This document shows, piece by piece, positions 1 through 6,063 of a DNA stretch of 10,540 nucleotides. Position numbers and translations under genes: made by a program. This DNA comes from an uncultured Methylobacter sp. (lineage in GTDB: Bacteria; Pseudomonadota; Gammaproteobacteria; Methylococcales; Methylomonadaceae), in the NCBI GenBank assembly GCA_903831545.1, contig CAIKYI010000538.1:1-10540 (forward strand). Reading direction: 5' to 3'. Below the pieces are notes generated by a model that was given only the letters and a program-made list of their open reading frames with translations, was not told the origin of the DNA and did no database searches. Position 1 is the first letter of the stretch. Each line of letters opens with the position of its first letter.

Positions 1-1
1 G

Positions 2-676
2 CCTGAGACGGTTCGAAGCTATCAAAAGATTGTGAAAGCTGGAGATGTGGTGCTTGATATTGGTGCTAACATAGGGGCACATACTTTGTTATTCGCGCAG
101 GCGGTTGGGACTCATGGGAAGGTCATTGCTTTTGAACCTACCGATTATGCTTATGCAAAATTGTCCAAAAATTGCTTGCTTAATCCCGGTTTAGCAAAAC
201 CTATCCAATGCTTGCAGTACATGCTCGTTGATCCGGAAATAGCCGGGAAGCCAACTCCAGGACTCTATTCCAGTTGGCCACTCAAGGAAGAAACGGGGCT
301 GCACGAAATGCATCAAGGCTTACTTATGACTACATCAGGGGCTCAAGCCAGAACGCTTGATTCGGTGATTCTCTCTATGGATCTGGATCGAGTAGATTTT
401 ATAAAACTCGATATTGATGGCTTTGAATGTGGAATGATGCGTGGCGCGAACGAGGTTTTAAGCAACTGGAAACCGACGATCATTATGGAATTGTGCCCCT
501 ATGTTTTGGAGGAACAGGGTTCCAGTCTGAATGAACTTATTGAGCTACTTAGAAAGCATAGTTATGCACTTTATGATCTATCAGGTAAGCGGAAAATTAG
601 CATGGACACCACCCAATTGCATAAGATGATCCCGAAAGGGGCTGGCATAAACATTCTTGCGATTGCTGATAGGTAG
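2..676 (+). CDS. FkbM-family SAM-dependent methyltransferase, 5' partial
   Basis: The open frame runs in from the left edge: the codons at 2-31 (PETVRSYQKI) continue straight into the GTG at 32, and the residues before that GTG match the usual lead-in to FkbM motif I. The true start is therefore outside the window and the GTG at 32 is an internal Val. Counting from that Val, motif I is VVLDIGANIG (residues 6-14), the acidic ribose-binding segment is IAFEPTD (32-38), and the family motif IKLDIDGFE lies at 124-132, followed by the MRGA segment and a conserved ELCPY strand. FkbM enzymes are mostly O-methyltransferases acting on sugars or polyketides with S-adenosylmethionine; here a sugar of the exported glycan is the likely acceptor (inference from context). 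It ends 9 bases before the membrane protein gene. The fold assignment is secure; the substrate is unknown. Confidence 0.9.
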   Translation, partial: PETVRSYQKIVKAGDVVLDIGANIGAHTLLFAQAVGTHGKVIAFEPTDYAYAKLSKNCLLNPGLAKPIQCLQYMLVDPEIAGKPTPGLYSSWPLKEETGLHEMHQGLLMTTSGAQARTLDSVILSMDLDRVDFIKLDIDGFECGMMRGANEVLSNWKPTIIMELCPYVLEEQGSSLNELIELLRKHSYALYDLSGKRKISMDTTQLHKMIPKGAGINILAIADR

Positions 677-685
677 TAATCAGAA

Positions 686-2971
686 ATGATAAAACTTCCT
701 TCCACGGCCCGATCTAAGTGTGTCGCGCTATTTGTTGCAGCTATATTGTCTTTACTTTGGTTGTATGCGGAAGCTGTTCCAGAGAAACGTATTGTTACTC
801 TATCAAGCGAAGATATTTTCCTTGATTCCGGTTGTTCTTATATTTCACGTCTGTCCGCAGGGATATCAAACCTGTTTGTGTCTTCAGTCAGCGACGGCAT
901 CGGAAATCCGGAGGGGTCGAGCGCCAAATTGTACGAGAATGCCAAATTACTGGGCCCTGCCCACACTCCTCATGCTACGATTCGTGGCGAAGGCGACGGG
1001 AGATTTTCTCATTGGGACGAGTCTATTTATTTTTCAGCCAGCGACTGTAGCAACCCCAAAACCAATGGCCGGAATTATTCTGTTGAATTGCCATTAAGTC
1101 CGAGTTTTTTTACCCGCGTGGTGGGTTGCGGGGCATTTTTAATGATGCTTGCTACTTTATGCTCAATCATTTACCCTCCGCCTAGAGTCTATTTAAACAA
1201 TGTCGTTATGCCTTTTATCGGCGATACACTTAGGTCGAATGATGATTTAGGCTCATTACGTTCTATTGGTTTATTTGCAACTTTATTAATCTCGCTTCCT
1301 TTAATTTATCTCATCTGGTTGTGGAATTCTGGCGAGTCTGTTTCGCTGTCGTTGGCCGGTTTTTTTCCGATAAGTGATGCTTCAGGATATTGGACATGTT
1401 CAAACACGCTACTTGATTTCGGGAATTTTGGGAATTGGCCATCATGGGCAGAGTTCTGTCAGCGTAGACCCATTTATCTGAGCTGGTTGGCTGGTCTCAT
1501 GGTAATCGGTGATCGAACGATTCATGGCGTCTTGGCTGTTCAGGTTGCTTTTGTTTCAATTGCTCTAGCTTTACTGGTACGGCAAAGCACTCGCCTGACT
1601 GGCTGGGCTGGTTCTGTTTTTCTGATCTTATACTTACTCATTTTCTTTAGCTCCAATGCCTGGCCATTGGTCATGACAGAGAATACAGGATTGGTATTCG
1701 GGTTGTTTGGTGTAGCCATTTTGTTGTCTGCAGCGGAAGATCTTTCATCAAAATTGCTTTTAATTGGTTGTGCATTAACATCTATTGCACTCAATGCACG
1801 AGCCGGTGCATTTTTTATTCTGCCGTTGCTAGTCATCTGGAGTGTTTGTGCTGCTGAATATGCCGGAAAAAGAAAATTTATTTGGGGTATCTATGCCGTA
1901 ATTGGCTGTTCTATTGGTTTTTTATTACAGATAAGTATTGTATGGATTACTGGCGGGAACCCGGCTTCTTCACACAGTAGTTTTGCATATGTTCTCTATG
2001 GCCTGTCTGTAGGCGGGAGTGGGTGGCAACAGGTTTTAGTGGATCATTCTCAGGTGCTAAATCAAGCGGTCTCAGATTCAGGAGCCGCAAAAATGATTTA
2101 CCAATGGGCGTTTTCGAATATTCTCAGCAACCCTTTAGTGTTTCTTAAAGCGCTACTGAAAAGTTTAAGCACTTACCTACAACTTGTTCCCACTGGACAT
2201 GATGATGGGGTACCCACATATTTTGCACGGCTAGCAACATGTCTATGGTATTTGGGATGGATTCCGATATGGCAGCATAGACGAGAGCCAAAATATCTGT
2301 TGATTGGATTTGGATGTTTAGGTTCAGTTCTTTCTGCCCCCTTTTTGGCGGGAGATGGAGGGCAGCGTGTTTTTGCGGCGGGACTGGCATTTGACGCGCT
2401 ACAGATTAGTGTGGGCTTAACTTGGGTTTTGCCGATAGTCTTTCAGCGAGTAACAAAATGCCATTTGGACCAGTACAATGTAAGCCCACAAAGCAGATTA
2501 CCTGATTTATTGTTCGGATTATTGCTGATTTTTTGTTTTGTCGTTCCTTATATGCATCGATTTCCGGTGCATCGCAACTTGGTCATTAAGTCACCGTTAT
2601 GCGCTCAAGGAAGTCATTCAGTTTTTACCAAGATTGGTTATGAATCCATACTCATGACCTTGACCGAATCAAAAGCGCCATACGTCTGGAAAGGCGAGGT
2701 AAACCGGCAGGATTTCATGGAAGGCCTACCTGTGCATGCATGGTACACGGAAAAACTTAAACAGTTTAACGGCAGGAGCATTATTCTGGCTAATCAAATT
2801 AACCACGATGGAAATGCCTTCGGTCCAACTATATCTTACTTTATTTTTTCAAATGAAGACCTTTCTCAATTATCAGGCAAGACCGTATTTATGTGTGTTT
2901 CACAAATGTCTAATATGAATATATTTAGTGCCACGAACTGGAAAATAGACTCAGTTAAGGTTGTGGAATGA
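686..2971 (+). CDS. Polytopic membrane protein, probable GT-C-fold glycosyltransferase with periplasmic insert
   Basis: A 761-residue inner-membrane protein. A first hydrophobic segment (about 12-30) is followed by a soluble, presumably periplasmic stretch (about 32-141), then a second membrane segment (143-163) and roughly ten more between 195 and 625, and a soluble C-terminal tail (about 626-761). Features that recall GT-C (GT39-like) glycosyltransferases are an acidic loop after a membrane helix (ISDASGYW, 229-236), RPIYLSWLAG (261-270), an Arg starting a helix (ARAGAFFILP, 371-380) and FAYVLYGLSVGGSGW (433-447). Such enzymes use polyprenyl-phosphate sugars as donors on the periplasmic face; this role is inferred from the topology and these patterns, not from a full family match. 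The periplasmic stretch carries GRFSHW (105-110), IYFSASD (114-120) and NPKTNGR (123-129), which look like a separate compact domain. The ATG is 9 bases after the previous stop, with AGGT at 671-674 as a possible weak ribosome site. Alternatives are a polymerase or another integral glycan-processing enzyme. Confidence 0.75.
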   Translation: MIKLPSTARSKCVALFVAAILSLLWLYAEAVPEKRIVTLSSEDIFLDSGCSYISRLSAGISNLFVSSVSDGIGNPEGSSAKLYENAKLLGPAHTPHATIRGEGDGRFSHWDESIYFSASDCSNPKTNGRNYSVELPLSPSFFTRVVGCGAFLMMLATLCSIIYPPPRVYLNNVVMPFIGDTLRSNDDLGSLRSIGLFATLLISLPLIYLIWLWNSGESVSLSLAGFFPISDASGYWTCSNTLLDFGNFGNWPSWAEFCQRRPIYLSWLAGLMVIGDRTIHGVLAVQVAFVSIALALLVRQSTRLTGWAGSVFLILYLLIFFSSNAWPLVMTENTGLVFGLFGVAILLSAAEDLSSKLLLIGCALTSIALNARAGAFFILPLLVIWSVCAAEYAGKRKFIWGIYAVIGCSIGFLLQISIVWITGGNPASSHSSFAYVLYGLSVGGSGWQQVLVDHSQVLNQAVSDSGAAKMIYQWAFSNILSNPLVFLKALLKSLSTYLQLVPTGHDDGVPTYFARLATCLWYLGWIPIWQHRREPKYLLIGFGCLGSVLSAPFLAGDGGQRVFAAGLAFDALQISVGLTWVLPIVFQRVTKCHLDQYNVSPQSRLPDLLFGLLLIFCFVVPYMHRFPVHRNLVIKSPLCAQGSHSVFTKIGYESILMTLTESKAPYVWKGEVNRQDFMEGLPVHAWYTEKLKQFNGRSIILANQINHDGNAFGPTISYFIFSNEDLSQLSGKTVFMCVSQMSNMNIFSATNWKIDSVKVVE

Positions 2972-2982
2972 AATATGCTCGA

Positions 2983-3010
2983 TTGAACCTGTTTTTGAAA
3001 AAAATATAAC
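2983..3010 (+). promoter_or_regulatory. Candidate sigma70-type internal promoter
   Basis: TTGAAC at 2983-2988 and TATAAC at 3005-3010 are separated by 16 bases, in the AT-rich 60-base gap that is the largest intergenic space between genes in the window. The -10 element matches five of six consensus bases and the -35 element four of six. Transcription would begin around 3016-3018, just before the ATG at 3032. AT-rich sequence gives such matches by chance fairly often, so this is only a candidate. Confidence 0.3.
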
Positions 3011-3031
3011 TTTTCCCACTGGATTTTCTCA

Positions 3032-3841
3032 ATGAAACGACCGATTGATTTTATAGTTTTCCCCGCGATGCGATTTATAGAACGCTTGCTGTTAATCATT
3101 ACGCAGATGGTAAATGCGTCTGGATTATTAGACACTGCAATGGGCCGTAGAGGCTTTTTAGCAGCCTATCGGATTTATAAACGACTCACTGACTGGCAGA
3201 TACTCTTTTTGCTAAATAAATTTGTACTGGAAGGGAGTAACGTAATCGACGTGGGTGCCAACGTGGGCGTCATTACCTTGTGGGCAGCAAAATGCGTTGG
3301 CGAGAGCGGCCATGTTATCGCAATTGAACCTGAACTAAAAAATATCCTGGCACTAAGAGATTCCATAAAAACATCAGGAATGAAGGATCGAGTCCTGGTA
3401 TACGAGGCTGTTGCCGCTGATGTTCGGGGAACCCTTAAGCTGCGTATTAACCGGGCACATCCGGCAGACCATCGGATTGATAATGAAGGTGTGCCGGTCC
3501 AAGCCTTGTCACTTGACGAAGTTGTAGATTCGCTGGGTTGGACAGCAGTGGCATTTGTCAAGATTGACGTCCAAGGCGCAGAACCGCTCGTATTGCAGGG
3601 CGCTAAGAATTTATTACGAAACATGCGACCCGTGCTATGGGTTGAAATCAGCGAGTTTGATTTGAAGAGATTTTCCTCTACTCCTCGGGAAGTATTGGAT
3701 TTTCTGCAAAGTTATGATTTTATACCTAACTTACTAGATGGCCGATTAATAAGACCTGCCACTTATGAAGATATTATGTTTCGCCTTGCTAAGAGAGGCT
3801 ATACCGATGTCTTGTTTATCCCTTCCGAGCACATAATTTAA
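3032..3841 (+). CDS. FkbM-family SAM-dependent methyltransferase
   Basis: A complete 269-residue protein of usual size for the family. Motif I is VIDVGANVGV (71-80), the acidic motif is VIAIEPE (95-101), and the FkbM signature FVKIDVQGAE (175-184) is followed by VLQGA and the VLWVEIS strand (201-207). About 60 residues precede the SAM fold; they include a hydrophobic, amphipathic stretch (7-27) that might help the enzyme associate with the membrane. FkbM enzymes transfer methyl from S-adenosylmethionine, usually to a hydroxyl; a glycan sugar is the likely acceptor here by context. The ATG at 3032 has only a weak GGA (3021-3023) upstream; a later ATG at 3068 would remove part of the hydrophobic stretch. 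It differs clearly in sequence from the FkbM gene at the left edge, so it is not a recent duplicate. The next gene starts 11 bases on. Confidence 0.92.
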   Translation: MKRPIDFIVFPAMRFIERLLLIITQMVNASGLLDTAMGRRGFLAAYRIYKRLTDWQILFLLNKFVLEGSNVIDVGANVGVITLWAAKCVGESGHVIAIEPELKNILALRDSIKTSGMKDRVLVYEAVAADVRGTLKLRINRAHPADHRIDNEGVPVQALSLDEVVDSLGWTAVAFVKIDVQGAEPLVLQGAKNLLRNMRPVLWVEISEFDLKRFSSTPREVLDFLQSYDFIPNLLDGRLIRPATYEDIMFRLAKRGYTDVLFIPSEHII

Positions 3842-3852
3842 GTGGTTATTAA

Positions 3853-5286
3853 ATGACTAATGTTTTTCAAAAAGAATACAGTGCCTATCAAGAAGCTCGG
3901 CGTAATGCTTGGCGTAAAGTTGAGCAATCACCTAATAGGTCATGGAATGTCCACTATAAAACCAGATTACAAATCACTTATCGCCACCTGGTTCCAGAAG
4001 GATCTAAAGTCTTGGAAGTGGGGTGTGCCCGTGGTGACCTACTTTCGGCACTAAAACCATCAGCAGGGGTAGGCGTTGATTTTTGCCCGGAAGCATTAGA
4101 AAAGGCACGGGCAGCTCATCCTCATCTGGAATTCCTGCTCGCAGACGCGCATAACCTAGATCTCGGTACCAGAACATTCGATTACATCATTGTTTCCGAA
4201 TTGGTAAATGACCTCTGGGACGTGCAGGCGATGCTTGCCCAGTTACAACCCTATTGTGCATCGCATACACGATTGATTTTCAACTTTTACAGTCACTTGT
4301 GGGATATACCCCTGCGATTTGCACAAAAAATTGGCGTTGCTACGCCGTATCTTCCACAAAACTGGCTCACGCGGCACGACATGGCAAATCTTTTGGAGAT
4401 TTCTGGTTTCCAACCCTTGAGAGAATGGCAAGAGGTCATCGCACCACTTCAGATACCATTTTTAACTAATTTCGCTAACCGCTACCTGGCAAAAATATCG
4501 CCCTTCCGCTTTATAGCTATGGCCAATTTTATGCTGGCCCGCCCTTTGCATAAAACGATACCACAGAATCCAACCGTTTCAGTTATTGTGGCTGCCAGAA
4601 ATGAGTCGGGGCATATTGAAGAATTGATGGCGCGTATTCCTGAAATGGGCGGGGGTACAGAGATTATTTTTGTTGAGGGCAACTCAACGGATGATACCTA
4701 CGAGGCCATCGAGAAATCTATTGCCGCTCACCCTGAGCGCAACTGCAAGCTATTGAAACAGCGTGGAAAAGGCAAGGGCGATGCGGTTCGCGCCGGCTTC
4801 GATATCGCCAAAGGTGATATCCTGATGATACTTGATGCCGATATTACGGTGCCACCCGAAGATCTTCCACGGTTTTACCAACTGATGGCGAACGGCTCTG
4901 CTGAATTTGTCAATGGTGTTCGTTTGGTCTACCCCATGGAAGATGATGCCATGCGCTTCGCTAATTTGCTTGGCAACAAGTTTTTCTCGTGGGCCTTCAG
5001 TTGGCTACTTGGTCAGCCGATACGTGACACTTTGTGCGGTACAAAAGTTCTATGGCGTAGCGGCTATCAACGCATTGCCGATAACCGTTCATATTTTGGT
5101 GACTTCGATCCATTTGGAGATTTCGATCTTCTTTTTGGTGCAGCACGGCTCAATCTTAAAATCATGGAAGTTCCGATACGTTATCGGGCGCGGCGCTATG
5201 GCGAGACCAACATTTCCCGATGGACTCATGGGTGGCTACTTTTGAAAATGGTTGTTTTTGCAGCACGCCGTATCAAGTTTATCTAA
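3853..5286 (+). CDS. Bifunctional protein: N-terminal SAM methyltransferase fused to C-terminal GT2 glycosyltransferase
   Basis: A 477-residue two-domain protein. The N-terminal half (about 35-200) is a class I methyltransferase with motif I VLEVGCARGDLL (53-64), the acidic motif VGVDFCPEAL (73-82) and the motif IV region FDYIIVSELVND (109-120). The C-terminal half (about 240-477) is a GT-A fold family 2 glycosyltransferase of the dolichyl-phosphate-mannose-synthase-like group: VSVIVAARNES (242-252), EGNSTDDT (275-282), KGKGDAVRAGF (306-316), the metal-binding DAD (328-330), DTLCGTKVLWR (392-402) and FGDFDLLFGAARL (421-433). Enzymes of this GT2 group often move a sugar from a nucleotide donor to polyprenyl phosphate; there is no C-terminal membrane anchor, so it would be cytoplasmic or peripheral. 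Both domains keep their key motifs, so both may be active. One frame runs through the junction without an internal start that looks better. The linkage of methyl transfer to sugar transfer is inferred; the acceptors are unknown. Confidence 0.92.
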   Translation: MTNVFQKEYSAYQEARRNAWRKVEQSPNRSWNVHYKTRLQITYRHLVPEGSKVLEVGCARGDLLSALKPSAGVGVDFCPEALEKARAAHPHLEFLLADAHNLDLGTRTFDYIIVSELVNDLWDVQAMLAQLQPYCASHTRLIFNFYSHLWDIPLRFAQKIGVATPYLPQNWLTRHDMANLLEISGFQPLREWQEVIAPLQIPFLTNFANRYLAKISPFRFIAMANFMLARPLHKTIPQNPTVSVIVAARNESGHIEELMARIPEMGGGTEIIFVEGNSTDDTYEAIEKSIAAHPERNCKLLKQRGKGKGDAVRAGFDIAKGDILMILDADITVPPEDLPRFYQLMANGSAEFVNGVRLVYPMEDDAMRFANLLGNKFFSWAFSWLLGQPIRDTLCGTKVLWRSGYQRIADNRSYFGDFDPFGDFDLLFGAARLNLKIMEVPIRYRARRYGETNISRWTHGWLLLKMVVFAARRIKFI

Positions 5287-5298
5287 CTGATCCTAACA

Positions 5299-6063
5299 AT
5301 GAGCATTCTTAATAAAATATTGGGGCATCCTTTAACACGCGGGTTGTCTGTAGACGATCCGCGCACGACCCTGCTTAGACAGAGTATCATCCAGGATAAA
5401 GCTTTTTTACGTGCGCTTTATGAGGAATGGTATGAGCGGATTATTGGCGCTTTGTCCAACAAGAATGATGTGCTTGAGCTAGGTTCAGGCGCAGGCTTTT
5501 TCCAATTTGTTCTCCCCGAAGTAATTACCAGCGAAGTGTTTGAAACGCCGGGGGTCAAATTAATCGCCGATGCCTGTGCTTTGCCATTGCCAGATCATTC
5601 TCTTGATGCCATTGTAATGACCGATGTGTTTCATCACATTCCTGATGTGGGTCGTTTTTTTCTGGAGGCAACACGCTGTGTTCGTCCTGGAGGAAAAATT
5701 GTAATGATTGAGCCATGGCGTACGCCATGGTCTGAATGGGTTTATACTCACCTTCATTCCGAACCTTTTTATCCAGATAGTGGCTGGGAAATTCCGAGTG
5801 CCGGCCCCCTTTCAGGAGCAAATGGCGCACTACCGTGGATCGTATTTCAACGTGATAGAGCCTTGTTTGAAGCCCAGTATCCACAATGGCGCCTCAAAAA
5901 TATCGAACCGATGATGCCCTTCTCCTACCTGCTTTCCGGCGGGGTTTCCATGCGCAATCTGTTACCAGGCTGGATGTATCGTCCAATTCGTGTCCTGGAA
6001 CGGGCCTTAGGTCAAAAACAATGGGCTATGTTTGCCTTGATCGAACTAGAGCATGCCTCGTGA
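5299..6063 (+). CDS. Class I SAM-dependent methyltransferase (Methyltransf_11 type)
   Basis: A 254-residue cytoplasmic protein. Motif I is DVLELGSGAGFF (57-68), the acidic segment is KLIADACALPLPDHSLD (87-103), motif IV is IVMTDVFHHIPD (105-116), and the post-motif RCVRPGGKIVMIEP (126-139) completes the usual pattern of type-11 methyltransferases. The C-terminal 110 residues (EPWRTPWSEW onward) are probably acceptor-specific. It starts 12 bases after the methyltransferase-GT2 gene and its TGA overlaps the GTG of the next gene in a 4-base GTGA, which points to translational coupling with the membrane protein downstream. No good ribosome site precedes the ATG at 5299, consistent with coupling to the gene before it. 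The substrate is probably a glycan or lipid-linked intermediate by context only; other acceptors cannot be ruled out. Confidence 0.9.
   Translation: MSILNKILGHPLTRGLSVDDPRTTLLRQSIIQDKAFLRALYEEWYERIIGALSNKNDVLELGSGAGFFQFVLPEVITSEVFETPGVKLIADACALPLPDHSLDAIVMTDVFHHIPDVGRFFLEATRCVRPGGKIVMIEPWRTPWSEWVYTHLHSEPFYPDSGWEIPSAGPLSGANGALPWIVFQRDRALFEAQYPQWRLKNIEPMMPFSYLLSGGVSMRNLLPGWMYRPIRVLERALGQKQWAMFALIELEHAS

Noticed and set aside
720..1097. Alternative + strand frames at 720-1097 and 832-1050
   Set aside because: They overlap the start of the 761-residue membrane protein, which has a continuous membrane and domain pattern, and they show no family signal of their own.
1540..1836. Minus-strand open frames, such as those at 1540-1836, 3175-3624, 5555-5884 and 7980-8330
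   Set aside because: Each lies wholly inside a well-supported + strand gene, and the translations show no recognisable domain.
2991..3010. T-run and A-run (GTTTTTGAAAAAAATA) as a terminator between the GT-C-like gene and the second FkbM gene
   Set aside because: The pairing is A-T only with almost no loop and no GC stem, so a rho-independent terminator is not supported; it may form part of a promoter spacer instead.
5886..6059. Upstream extension of the UPF0104-Wzm gene to an ATG at 5886
   Set aside because: It would overlap the type-11 methyltransferase by 178 bases and add 58 residues with no membrane or family character; the GTG at 6060 with a GTGA overlap fits the gene spacing better.
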